The translations under genes were made by a program, and so were the position numbers. From a virus: 38,031 nt of DNA. Positions 7,401 through 14,780 of the stretch are shown piece after piece. Under the pieces are notes generated by a model, which was given only the letters and a program-made list of their open reading frames with translations, had not been told where the DNA came from and ran no database searches. The stretch lies in IMG/VR virus record IMGVR_UViG_3300009502_000113, positions 1 to 38,031 of that record, one strand, 5' to 3'. Position 1 is the stretch's first letter. Each line of letters opens with the position of its first letter.

Positions 7401-9647
7401 GGTTTAACAACTGTTGATAGTATTATATTAACAAATGGTACAAGGGTACTTGTTAAAGACCAAAATACTGGAAGCCAAAATGGTATATATATTGCAACTG
7501 GTGCTACATGGCATCGTGCTGTAGATTATGATTTTAGCCCTGCGGGTGAAATTAGTAACGGTAATTTAATTCCTATTGTTACAGGCACTACTAACGGTAA
7601 TACAATATGGGTATTAACAACACCAGACCCAATTGTAAGTGGAGATACATTGACATTTTCATTGTTCTCAAAAACATCCGCAGTGGTTGCTGGTAATGGT
7701 ATTAATGTAACACAAACTGCTGGAAATTATGATGTTAGTGTAAAATTAGCGAATAATTGTGGATTATGTTCTGATTCATCGGGTTTATATGTTAATTCAG
7801 CTATTGCTGGCACTGGCTTAAATTATAGTACGGGAGTCTTAAGCGTTTGTGGTGCAAATCTTGCTGGTAATTCAATTTTATGGAGTGGCAATACATTTAA
7901 TGTTAATCCATCAACAGGTACATTAAATACTGTTTTAAATACTAAACTAAATACTAGTGTATATCAATCATATACTGGCACAACTGCAACAGCAATTAGT
8001 TGTAGATTATTAAGTTCGATATTTAATGGTTATAGTGGTACAACAGCACCAGCACAATTTATTGCTCGTACATTATTTGATTCATATACTGGTACAACAG
8101 CACCAGCACAATTTATTGCCCATTCGTTATTTGATTCATATACAGGTGCAACTAAAATCATTCTGGATAATAAGGCGTTCTTAAGCGGAGCTACCTTTAG
8201 TGGTATTGTTAGAACACCTAAAGCAGCTCAAAATGATAATAGCACTTGTGTAGCAACTACTTCTTGGTATATTAGTCAGGGTGCAACTGTAAATCCAACA
8301 ATGGATGGTGTTGCTGCTTGTGGAATATCAAATTTATTTGCCCGTCAAGATCACGTGCATCCGATTGATACCTCAAGATTAGCTGTAACTGTATTTGGTA
8401 CATATACTGGTACGACAGCACCAAATATTTATACACCGAAAGCTTCCCCTGTATTTACAGGAACTGTTACGATGCCAACACCATTCACATTAGGTGCGGT
8501 AAGTGTGGTAGCAACTGGAACGGTAATGAATTATCTTACTGGTGCTACAAGCAATATTCAGTCACAGATTAATTTAAAATCAAATATTGCTTCACCTACT
8601 TTCACTGGAACGGTAACGATACCAACACCATTTACGTTAGGTGCTGTAAGTGTTGTTACAACAGGAACTGTAATAAATTATCTTACTGGTGCTACATCAA
8701 ACATTCAATCACAATTGAATGCTAAAGCACCAATAATTAGTCCTACTTTCACAGTTAGTGCTAGATCGGTGACTCCTGCTATAAATGATAATAATACTTG
8801 TATTGCAACAACTGCATGGTATTTTGGTCAAGGTGCTACTTCAAATCCATTAATGGATGGTATTGCTACTAGTGGTAATTCAACATGTTGGTCAAGACAA
8901 AATCACGTACACCCAACAGATACTTCGAGATTAGCAACAACTGTATTTAATGGTTATACAGGTACAACTGCACCAGCAGCATTTGCAAGTAAGTCAGTGT
9001 TTAATACTTATACTGGAACTACTGCACCAGCTACTTTCCAATCTCACTCAAGTATTTTAACTTACACTGGTACAACAGCACCTGCAGCATTTGCAAGTAA
9101 GTCAGTGTTTAATACTTATACTGGAACTACTGCACCAGCAGCATTTGCAAGTAAGTCAGTGTTTAATTCCTATACTGGAGCGACACAAACTAAATTAAGT
9201 CAGAAAGCGTTCTTAAGTGGTGCAACTTTTACAGGAACAGTTACAATGCCAACACCATTCACATTAGGTGCTGTAAGTGTTGTTTCAACAGGAACTGTAA
9301 TAAATTATCTTACTGGTGCTACAAGCAATATCCAAACACAAATAAACACTAAAACAGATAAGACCAAAACAATTGTAACTCTTACTGGTAACACTACTTT
9401 AAACGCAACATATGCAGATAAATTAATTGAAGCAAATGGAACTTTTACAATTACATTACCTGATGGCATGGTAACTGGTATGCGTTTAGATATAATAAAT
9501 GTTGGTGCAGGTGCAATTACATTGGCAGCAACAACAACATTAAATACGAAAGCAGGTAATAAAAGATTAGTTACCCAATGGGTTGGAGCTTCTGCATATC
9601 ATAGGGGTTCAAATGTTTGGGTGGCTGTCGGAGACCTTACAGCATAA
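4491..9647 (+). CDS. Giant modular tail fibre, 1718 aa
   Basis: The N terminus (~1-90) looks like the virion-attachment domain. Residues ~90-940 are Thr/Gly/Asn-rich fibre modules such as KNTLQIN and FGISTPTAIVHLKEG. Residues ~949-1060 match a domain shared by many phage fibres (VATTANVSLSGLTTVDSI, RVLVKDQNTGSQNGIYIAT, WVLTTPDPI). Residues ~1170-1640 are repeats: a 17-aa unit (YTGTTAPAxFxxxSxFx) in several copies, a ~40-aa unit (PTPFTLGAVSVV...YLTGATSNIQ) three times, and a unit with (D/N)HVHPxDTSRLA twice. The C terminus (~1640-1718) is a small beta-rich tip domain like that at 1-405. No chaperone domain is seen. This is almost certainly the long receptor-binding fibre. Confidence 0.9.
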   Translation: MAYLIYRTDFANTIVGESTTDTASGGTEQSILKSLISPTFLIPETQPIYYWKIVLPTSAIPNDEIHIALWEKKIAIPPTADALATVGYVTGLTSVINNNINYISGVTDTKLDISTYTGYTTTTGLQQVTDINASTTNESTFRGGLITNKIRPTGDTTTAIQIHKADGITNIINVDTVSGFTGYGTIAPKNKVHLFGTDTTDTSECAVQTNGLTLDGVAGADKEIVWANNGVPKWQAQTCRNENDVFWYLANTQSKNNPLTVMETGGIGINKQSNYANYHAAEIVTVTGLDDLVVSGIYTQNYNTVYELEIVASGVTFDTWHWRKSVDASITYGGYSPSSGATLTPVELENGIFVNFKHLTGHGAGAKWRFVGFSQIPQATLTLAPMEIQEVQKTNNYFANPIIYKDITAVANGGVYENQFEIFSSGSGGTSQSIYFGFTVQAQMMFINLATYGSDVTLVAQYWNTNISDWTTLSTIHDYIDGTNNLENSGRIIWQPQNMTGWDKGYIPDLVETNYDLYWIRLITTTNPAIAPIAKSINIGNDKRFAIYDSFNDYRPSYYVDTLGRVNIGGGNITGKNTLQINSATNTLASCGVTESLFEIDSENSSVTDMKLKLSSNDNCGAGITFIGTRGTLDTPASTQYGDTLGRIDFKGRFNNCSEILSRINSVYTGVGGDKEGDLVLSTADNNILNEVVRISSTGTTGFGISTPTAIVHLKEGTTSIAPLRFNSGNLLSSPQAGAVEFNNDAYYGTITSGSTRKTFAFLESPIFTGTPQLPIGTCLIPVSANLNDYIWNSGGTNNACLFKTCSFNAYTGNTQPTINIAITGASNGLTKSGSHDIKFGGLLTEDTTVGAGGKNFTLCAKKFTIASHSGTDIYDALGNDINIYSSGGTVTLYGKTSGGTEAMRFIINQSQATFTDSRVIPKGIEYDQNYAGTFVARSLVDKGYVDSVATGLVVKTSVQVATTANVSLSGLTTVDSIILTNGTRVLVKDQNTGSQNGIYIATGATWHRAVDYDFSPAGEISNGNLIPIVTGTTNGNTIWVLTTPDPIVSGDTLTFSLFSKTSAVVAGNGINVTQTAGNYDVSVKLANNCGLCSDSSGLYVNSAIAGTGLNYSTGVLSVCGANLAGNSILWSGNTFNVNPSTGTLNTVLNTKLNTSVYQSYTGTTATAISCRLLSSIFNGYSGTTAPAQFIARTLFDSYTGTTAPAQFIAHSLFDSYTGATKIILDNKAFLSGATFSGIVRTPKAAQNDNSTCVATTSWYISQGATVNPTMDGVAACGISNLFARQDHVHPIDTSRLAVTVFGTYTGTTAPNIYTPKASPVFTGTVTMPTPFTLGAVSVVATGTVMNYLTGATSNIQSQINLKSNIASPTFTGTVTIPTPFTLGAVSVVTTGTVINYLTGATSNIQSQLNAKAPIISPTFTVSARSVTPAINDNNTCIATTAWYFGQGATSNPLMDGIATSGNSTCWSRQNHVHPTDTSRLATTVFNGYTGTTAPAAFASKSVFNTYTGTTAPATFQSHSSILTYTGTTAPAAFASKSVFNTYTGTTAPAAFASKSVFNSYTGATQTKLSQKAFLSGATFTGTVTMPTPFTLGAVSVVSTGTVINYLTGATSNIQTQINTKTDKTKTIVTLTGNTTLNATYADKLIEANGTFTITLPDGMVTGMRLDIINVGAGAITLAATTTLNTKAGNKRLVTQWVGASAYHRGSNVWVAVGDLTA
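8014..9345 (+). repeat. Tandem and interspersed repeats inside the tail-fibre gene
   Basis: Three repeat families alternate here. The 51-bp/17-aa YTGTTAPA family occurs at ~8029-8150, once near 8400, and at ~8940-9180, where the last copies share long identical stretches encoding AAFASKSVFN. The PTPFTLGAVSVV...TGATSNIQ family occurs at ~8455-8572, ~8602-8716 and ~9229-9345. The STCVATTSWY...HVHPIDTSRLA family occurs at ~8230-8385 and ~8790-8937. High nucleotide identity between copies allows recombination to lengthen or shorten the fibre shaft. Confidence 0.85.
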
Positions 9648-9659
9648 AATATAAAAGTT

Positions 9660-10376
9660 ATGAGTTTATTTTTCGGCACAGTACAAATTCAACATAGTAC
9701 TATTACTACAATACAGTCATTTACTGCTAGTGGCACACTTACGTTACCATCAGGGGTGATTAGAATGAATTATCTAATCATTGCTGGTGGCGGTGGTGGT
9801 GGTGGCAGAACGACTTCTGGTCAAGGTGGTGGTGGTGGTGCTGGTGGTTTTGTAAGCGGTACAACGCTTACACCGACAGCAGGTAATTATGCAATAACCG
9901 TTGGTACTGGTGGAGCATCAGGTACGGCTGGTTTACTTTCAAGAATTTCTGGTACATCTTTAAATGTTTCTGCAACGGGCGGTGGTAGAGGCGATAGTAA
10001 TGTTACTGGTGCTCCAACTATTGGTGGTAGTGGTGGTGGTGGTGGCGATAGTAATGCTACTGGTGCTGCTGGTACTGGTGGTCAGGGTAGTGCTGGTGGT
10101 AATAATGATGCAACTACTGGTGCTGGAGGTGGTGGTGGTGCAGGTGGTGTTGGTACTTCCCCAACAGGAGGTATTGGCAAGTCTTCAAGCATTAGTGGCT
10201 CACCAGTAACATATGCGGTGGGAGGTATTGGTGGTGTATCTGGTAATGTGAATGGTGTGAGTGCTGCAGCAAATACGGGAACTGGTGGCGGTGGCTCAAG
10301 TAGAACTAGTGACGGTGGCACACGCATTGGAGGTACTGGCGGTAGTGGAATTGTGATCGTAAGTTATCAAATATAA
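9660..10376 (+). CDS. Glycine-rich tail-fibre adhesin, 238 aa
   Basis: The N-terminal ~40 residues are a small attachment segment (FTASGTLTLPSGVIRMNYLIIAGGG). The rest is a Gly-rich domain with runs of 4-7 glycines, alternating with Ser/Thr/Ala-rich strands and ending in GGTRIGGTGGSGIVIVSYQI. This matches the Gly-rich domain of phage fibre tips, and the layout is like the gp38 adhesins of T4-superfamily phages, where polyglycine helices pack in a sandwich and variable loops bind the receptor. It directly follows the long fibre gene, which is where such adhesins lie. I infer it caps the long fibre and determines host range. Sequence identity to a specific gp38 family is not claimed. Confidence 0.75.
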   Translation: MSLFFGTVQIQHSTITTIQSFTASGTLTLPSGVIRMNYLIIAGGGGGGGRTTSGQGGGGGAGGFVSGTTLTPTAGNYAITVGTGGASGTAGLLSRISGTSLNVSATGGGRGDSNVTGAPTIGGSGGGGGDSNATGAAGTGGQGSAGGNNDATTGAGGGGGAGGVGTSPTGGIGKSSSISGSPVTYAVGGIGGVSGNVNGVSAAANTGTGGGGSSRTSDGGTRIGGTGGSGIVIVSYQI

Positions 10377-10378
10377 AT

Positions 10379-10387
10379 GTATTTATA
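10379..10387 (+). promoter_or_regulatory. GTATTTATA putative phage late promoter
   Basis: The motif ends 13 nt before the ATG at 10401, in the 24-nt gap after the adhesin gene. Confidence 0.55.
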
Positions 10388-10400
10388 TTAAAATTAAATT

Positions 10401-10643
10401 ATGGGTGATTTTATAAGAAAAATGGTTAGTGATAGTAATGAAGTTTCATCTAAAAGAGTTATAGCAATAATTGGAACATTATTACTAGTTGTTGTTGTTG
10501 GAGGAATTTTATATGGAATAAAAGTACAGAATGAATTGATATATTCATTAATTGCATTAATTTCTGGCAACTCTGCTATGACATTAAAAAATACTGGAAA
10601 TGGTGGAAATGGTGGAAATGACGATGGCGGAAAAAATGTTTAA
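10401..10643 (+). CDS. Holin-like small membrane protein, 80 aa
   Basis: The N-terminal ~17 residues are charged and end in SSKRV. A strong membrane segment follows at ~19-40 (VIAIIGTLLLVVVVGGILYGI), and a weaker one at ~45-60 (ELIYSLIALISGNSAMTL). The tail is hydrophilic and Gly/Asn-rich (repeated GGNGGN). The SSKR-plus-two-membrane-segment layout and size fit small phage holins, which make pores in the inner membrane at lysis. No endolysin is seen next to it in this window, so the function rests on topology only; it could be another small membrane protein. Confidence 0.55.
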   Translation: MGDFIRKMVSDSNEVSSKRVIAIIGTLLLVVVVGGILYGIKVQNELIYSLIALISGNSAMTLKNTGNGGNGGNDDGGKNV

Positions 10644-10644
10644 A

Positions 10645-10653
10645 GTATTTATA
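10645..10653 (+). promoter_or_regulatory. GTATTTATA putative phage late promoter
   Basis: The motif lies directly after the holin-like stop codon and ends 14 nt before the ATG at 10668. Confidence 0.55.
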
Positions 10654-10667
10654 AAAATATAACAATA

Positions 10668-11081
10668 ATGAACTACTCAACATTTGATATTAACAATTTT
10701 TTTATTAAGAAGGATAGTACATATCCCGAATTAAAATATCCGCTTATTCAAAAAATAAGGGAACAATACGACATTTCAGATAATATGCTTGAAAATGTAG
10801 CAATTACATTTTCAATGATAGATGCTGATAGTGGTTTATATCGTATTGCCAATGTTCCAGCAAATTTAGTTATTAATAATGATAGAGTTAACTATCCCGA
10901 TGAAGAACAATATACATTAACATATAGATTTAAATTAAAAGACACAAAAAAAACAGGACGATTTTACGGAGAGTTTAAGATAGATGCATTAGGAGAAGAA
11001 TGTTTTAAATTAACATTACCAGTTAACACATATATTAATATTGTCATTTCAGACTCAATCACAAAAACTACTGTATTTTAA
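10668..11081 (+). CDS. Putative baseplate or fibre-associated structural protein, 137 aa
   Basis: The pattern AITFSMIDADSGLYRIAN, a Pro-rich turn, YTLTYRFKLKDTKKTGRFYGEF and an end like LTLPVNTYINIVISDS resembles the N-terminal domain of baseplate upper proteins, in which a membrane-free beta-sandwich holds fibres. The match is by eye and covers the second half of the protein; the first ~35 residues are not recognised. There is no signal peptide. It is the last gene of the late block before a host-type promoter begins the replication block. Confidence 0.5.
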   Translation: MNYSTFDINNFFIKKDSTYPELKYPLIQKIREQYDISDNMLENVAITFSMIDADSGLYRIANVPANLVINNDRVNYPDEEQYTLTYRFKLKDTKKTGRFYGEFKIDALGEECFKLTLPVNTYINIVISDSITKTTVF

Positions 11082-11104
11082 TTATTACCGTTTAACAATT
11101 ACCA

Positions 11105-11134
11105 TTGCTTGTTCAAATTATTTAATTATCTTTG
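11105..11134 (+). promoter_or_regulatory. Bacteroidetes-type housekeeping promoter (TTG-19-TATCTTTG) of the helicase gene
   Basis: TTG at 11105-11107 and TATCTTTG at 11127-11134, spaced by 19 nt, match the Bacteroidetes -33/-7 consensus (TTTG or TTG, 17-23 nt, TAnnTTTG). The ATG follows 20 nt later. No GTATTTATA motif precedes this gene, so it is probably an early or middle gene read by host RNA polymerase. Confidence 0.65.
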
Positions 11135-11152
11135 TGGTTCAAATGATTTGAA
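11112..11152 (+). promoter_or_regulatory. Twin palindromic operator-like sites overlapping the helicase promoter
   Basis: TTCAAATGATTTGAA at 11138-11152 is a perfect 7-1-7 palindrome. A degenerate copy, TTCAAATTATTTAAT, lies at 11112-11126 inside the -33/-7 spacer. The centres (11119 and 11145) are 26 bp apart, flanking the -7 box. Binding by a dimeric repressor would block the promoter. The ribbon-helix-helix gene downstream is one candidate; this is inference. Confidence 0.45.
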
Positions 11153-11154
11153 TT

Positions 11155-12951
11155 ATGGGAGAGACTTATGTTTTTGAGGTTCATTGTGAGAGAATAGGCA
11201 GAAAACAACAATATTTTCTAAGGTTCAGCCCAAACGATCAATTAGCACAAAGAATCAGGGAATTACCTGATGATACTCGTAAATGGAGTGCATTAAACTA
11301 TGCATGGGAAATCTCAACACATTCACTATATCTTTTAATTAAAAAATACAAAGGTTCAAATAAGATTCATTTTGATTTTGGAAATGAAGACTCACGTAAA
11401 GTATTTATTGAACAAATCAAAAAACTTGAAGTAGGCGAAGCAGAAAAACGTAAGTTCATTACCGAACTGAATATTAAGAAAGAAGAGTGGGTTAAATATA
11501 AAGAGGAGTTAGAAAAGACATACGAAAAGTATTCGGAACAAGTACACTCTTTTTTAAAACCAGAGGTTAAGTTATATCCACATCAAATTGTTGCATCACT
11601 CTTTATGACAACAGTTAAAAACACTTTATTAGCATTAGATATGGGAACGGGTAAGAGCCTAGCTGCAATTACTGCATGTGAGATGAATGGATTTGAAAGA
11701 GTGGTCGTAATTACCCCAAAATCTTTAATGTTTAATTATTATAACGAAATTTATAAATTCTCTAATTCAACAGCACATATTGTAAATTGGAAGAAGAATA
11801 AATGTAGTATTACTGATGCTAAGTACATAATTTTAAATTACGATTTCTTTAATTCATCGAATAAAGATTATTGTAATAAAAAATGGAACAATTTAAATAT
11901 TGGGGTTATAGATGCCTTAATATTGGATGAATGTCAGAAAATTAAAAATAGCGATACAAATATATATAAGAATTACAAAAGAATATTTAATAAAAAAATA
12001 TTTAGAAATAATGAAAGGTTTTCAGCATACCTCTCTGGGACCCCAATCGTAAATAGGGCAAAAGAAATTTATACCGTATTGCATGAAATAAGCCCAATTG
12101 ATTTTGCAACAAAAAAATATTTTTATGAATTTTTTTGTGGAATGACTTATAATTACGAAACTGGATATGGGTGGACAACAGATGAGGCTAATACTAAATT
12201 CGAAGAATTGTATCATAAAATATCACCATTTGTTTATCGAAAAAAAATCGAAGATGTTATTAAAGACCTACCAGAAAAATCGTATCAAAAAATTATATTG
12301 GAACTTGATGATGAAGAACAAAAAATTTATGATGAAATAGAATTGGGGGCATATAATGAATTTACTAAATCAGAAGAAAGACTAGCATTAACCATAATGT
12401 TAAGATTACGTCAATATACCTCACACAATAAAATAAAATATATTTATGAATTAATTGATAGTATTGTTGAAAGCGGAGAGAAATTGGTTATATTTGATGT
12501 GTTTAAAGAGTCGTTAATCACAATACATAATAAATATCCAGAAATATCGGTCTTACATACTGGTGACATTAAAATTGAGGATAGAAATGAAGCAATTATT
12601 AAATTTCAAGATAAAAATAGTGAAATAAAATTATTTTTAAGCACCTTTTCATCTGGAAATTTTGGATTAACATTAACCGAAGCGAGAAAAATGTTATTAT
12701 TAACACTCCCATATTCTTTGGGAGAATTCTCACAAGCGAGTGCGAGAATTTTTAGAATAGGACAGAAGAATAATGTAATTATATATCCACTGATTTTTCA
12801 AAATACAATAGATTCCTATGTATATGAATTAATAGAATCCAAACAGCAAGAGGTCTCAAAAGTACTTGATAATTCTGAATACGAATCAAAAGCAGGTGAA
12901 TCTGTTTTTGGTGATGTAATTGAAAAAATAAAAAATAAATATAAAAAATAA
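11155..12951 (+). CDS. SNF2/UvsW-type DNA helicase or translocase, 598 aa
   Basis: This is a superfamily 2 ATPase. Motif I is MGTGKS at 163-168. The DEAH-box equivalent is DECQ at 258-261. Motif III is LSGTP at 293-297. Motif VI is QASARIFRIGQ at 527-537, diagnostic of the SNF2 branch. The N-terminal ~130 residues (VHCERIGRKQQYFLRF, then RKWSALNYAWEIST) look like a HARP-type or UvsW-like DNA-binding domain. Such enzymes remodel stalled forks or drive branch migration and annealing. It is the first gene of the replication block, preceded by a host-type promoter with palindromic sites, and so is probably expressed early or middle. Confidence 0.85.
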   Translation: MGETYVFEVHCERIGRKQQYFLRFSPNDQLAQRIRELPDDTRKWSALNYAWEISTHSLYLLIKKYKGSNKIHFDFGNEDSRKVFIEQIKKLEVGEAEKRKFITELNIKKEEWVKYKEELEKTYEKYSEQVHSFLKPEVKLYPHQIVASLFMTTVKNTLLALDMGTGKSLAAITACEMNGFERVVVITPKSLMFNYYNEIYKFSNSTAHIVNWKKNKCSITDAKYIILNYDFFNSSNKDYCNKKWNNLNIGVIDALILDECQKIKNSDTNIYKNYKRIFNKKIFRNNERFSAYLSGTPIVNRAKEIYTVLHEISPIDFATKKYFYEFFCGMTYNYETGYGWTTDEANTKFEELYHKISPFVYRKKIEDVIKDLPEKSYQKIILELDDEEQKIYDEIELGAYNEFTKSEERLALTIMLRLRQYTSHNKIKYIYELIDSIVESGEKLVIFDVFKESLITIHNKYPEISVLHTGDIKIEDRNEAIIKFQDKNSEIKLFLSTFSSGNFGLTLTEARKMLLLTLPYSLGEFSQASARIFRIGQKNNVIIYPLIFQNTIDSYVYELIESKQQEVSKVLDNSEYESKAGESVFGDVIEKIKNKYKK

Positions 12952-12952
12952 T

Positions 12953-12961
12953 GTATTTATA
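12953..12961 (+). promoter_or_regulatory. GTATTTATA putative phage late promoter
   Basis: The motif begins 2 nt after the helicase stop and ends 20 nt before the ATG of the small ribbon-helix-helix gene at 12982. Confidence 0.5.
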
Positions 12962-12981
12962 TATAAACACAATGTATTAAC

Positions 12982-13146
12982 ATGAAAAGAGAGAAAAAAT
13001 TAGTTGAATCGCTTACGATTAGAATATCTGGTGATTTATTGAATAAATATAAAAAACATTGTGATAATAATGGGCTATTATTATCAAAAAGAATTAGGTT
13101 TTTCATTGAGAAGGATATTGAAAGTAAAATTGAAATTAAAAATTAA
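12982..13146 (+). CDS. Ribbon-helix-helix-like DNA-binding protein, 54 aa
   Basis: This short ORF encodes MKREKKLVESLTIRISGDLL and continues to IEIKN. The pattern is typical of Arc/CopG/MetJ proteins: a basic N-terminal beta-strand (SLTIRIS), helix 1 (GDLLNKYKKHCDNN), and helix 2 (LLLSKRIRFFIEKDI). Such proteins dimerise and bind short palindromes through the strand. There is no toxin partner; the next gene is a homing endonuclease. It may be a phage regulator, possibly of the palindromes at 11112-11152, but it lies downstream of the helicase under a different promoter. The ATG follows a GTATTTATA motif. Confidence 0.65.
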   Translation: MKREKKLVESLTIRISGDLLNKYKKHCDNNGLLLSKRIRFFIEKDIESKIEIKN

Positions 13147-13169
13147 TGGTATAAATATTATAATGTTAA

Positions 13170-14780
13170 ATGAAAAAATTATCATATAACTTAGTTAAAG
13201 AAATTGTTTTAAATAGATGTCAAGAAAAAAATTATATGTTAATCGAGCCATTGATTTATATAAATTCGTACAGTAAGCTGCATTTGCGATGTAATATTGA
13301 TAATCATGAATGGCGTTGCTCGTATAGTAATTTTATTAATCATAAAAAGGGATGTCCAAAATGTTCTAGAACATTAAAACATACACAACAAGAAGCAGAA
13401 ATAAGTATTAATAATATTTGTAACGAAAAAAAATATACTTTAATTAAGCCGTTTATTTATAAAAACAATAAAACAAAAATATGGTTAAAATGTAATCATG
13501 ATAATTATGAATGGGAATTAACATATGACAATTTTATTAACAATAAAACAGGATGTCCTAAATGCGCAGGAAGATTAAAATTAACCCAATTAAATGTTGA
13601 AAACACTATAATGGAGAAGTGCAAAGAAAAAAATTATCAATTAACTAAACCCTTCATATATACAAATAACAAAACTAGAATTTATTTAAAATGTAATTTA
13701 GATGGTTATGAGTGGGATGTCAGATATTATAACCTTATTAATAGTAATAAGGGATGTCCTAAATGTTCTGGTAGTTTAAAATTAACCCAATTAGATGTTG
13801 AAAACACTATAATGGAGAAATGTAAAGAAAAAAATTATAAATTAATTGAACCAGTTAAATATATTGGGTCGGATAATACAAGAATTTTTTTAAAATGTAA
13901 TATTGATGACCATGAATGGGACGTTAAATATAATAATTTTATCAACCAAAACGCGGGATGTCCTAAATGTGGAGGAAATTTAAAACTTGACCAAAAAGAT
14001 ATAGACGAAAAAATAATGTCTAAATGTAAAGAAAAAAATTATACGTTAATTGAGCCATTTATATATGAAAATTTTCGCAATAAAATGCATTTAAGGTGTA
14101 ATGTTTGTGATCATGAATGGAAAACTACTTATGACAGTTTCATTGGTCAGAATCATAATTGTTTGAGTTGTAGTAAAAAAATGAAAATGACTGATGAAAA
14201 CGATGCAAAAACTAATGTTTTAAATAGATGTTTAGAAACAAATTACAAATTAATTGGTACGTTTAAATATATTGGGTCTCAAAAAACAAAAATTTGTTTA
14301 AGATGCGATATTGACGATAACGAGTGGTGTACTACATATAATATTTTTGTTAATAATAAAAGTGGATGTCCTAAGTGTAGATGGGGAAAAGCCGTAAAAA
14401 CAATGATTGAAAAATACGGAGAGGCATATTTTTACATTATTCCTAAGCATAACGAAAAATCGATTTTTTATTTAGATATAATTTCAGAAAAACTTTCAAC
14501 CCCAATTCAACACGCTTTAAATGGTGGCGAAAAGAAATTTATTAAATATTGGGTAGACGGTTATATCGAAGAACATAACATTTGCATTGAATGGGACGAG
14601 AAACATCATAAATATAAAAAAATTAAGGATAGGGATGTAATCAGAGAACAATTCATTAAGGACAATTTTAATTGTCATATCATAAGAATAAACGAAAAAG
14701 AATTTCTATTAGATGTTGAAAATCAAATTGAAATCATTTGTAACAAAATTAATAATATAATCAATGGGAAGTACATATAA
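13170..14780 (+). CDS. Homing endonuclease with six zinc-ribbon repeats and a Vsr/PD-(D/E)XK-like nuclease domain
   Basis: Residues ~1-400 hold six ~65-aa repeats of the form L(K/R)CNxDxxEWxxxYxNxI, ~10 residues, GCPKC. Only repeat 5 has a full CxxC (CNVC) at its first half; the others have CNxD or CDID. The C-terminal ~110 residues have a restriction-like nuclease core: KYWVDGYIEEHNICIEWDEK, followed by RDVIREQFI and CHIIRI. It is probably a free-standing homing endonuclease that cuts alleles lacking it. Its last 17 nt overlap the next gene's start at 14764. Repeats 3 and 4 share ~70 nearly identical bp, indicating recent duplication. A TATAAATA at 13150-13157 lies 12 nt before its ATG. Confidence 0.8.
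   Translation: MKKLSYNLVKEIVLNRCQEKNYMLIEPLIYINSYSKLHLRCNIDNHEWRCSYSNFINHKKGCPKCSRTLKHTQQEAEISINNICNEKKYTLIKPFIYKNNKTKIWLKCNHDNYEWELTYDNFINNKTGCPKCAGRLKLTQLNVENTIMEKCKEKNYQLTKPFIYTNNKTRIYLKCNLDGYEWDVRYYNLINSNKGCPKCSGSLKLTQLDVENTIMEKCKEKNYKLIEPVKYIGSDNTRIFLKCNIDDHEWDVKYNNFINQNAGCPKCGGNLKLDQKDIDEKIMSKCKEKNYTLIEPFIYENFRNKMHLRCNVCDHEWKTTYDSFIGQNHNCLSCSKKMKMTDENDAKTNVLNRCLETNYKLIGTFKYIGSQKTKICLRCDIDDNEWCTTYNIFVNNKSGCPKCRWGKAVKTMIEKYGEAYFYIIPKHNEKSIFYLDIISEKLSTPIQHALNGGEKKFIKYWVDGYIEEHNICIEWDEKHHKYKKIKDRDVIREQFIKDNFNCHIIRINEKEFLLDVENQIEIICNKINNIINGKYI
13575..13845 (+). repeat. Near-identical 70-bp copies in adjacent endonuclease repeats (period 201 bp)
   Basis: The segment 13575-13644 and the segment 13776-13845 are nearly identical apart from scattered substitutions. 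They code for KLTQLNVENTIMEKCKEKNY and its homologue. The spacing of 201 bp equals one 67-aa zinc-ribbon repeat, so one unit was duplicated recently. Confidence 0.8.

Noticed and set aside
9964-10209. 81-aa Val/Leu-rich ORF in the second frame of the glycine-rich adhesin
   Set aside because: It is the out-of-frame reading of GGT repeats (GTG/GTT codons), with no homology pattern and no start context.
4491-10376. Diversity-generating retroelement acting on the fibre or adhesin
   Set aside because: No reverse transcriptase and no template/variable repeat pair were found in the window.
13150-13157. TATAAATA (T4-type late box in the usual orientation) before the first homing endonuclease
   Set aside because: A single copy in very AT-rich DNA; all other starts use GTATTTATA. 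Not strong enough to call as a promoter.
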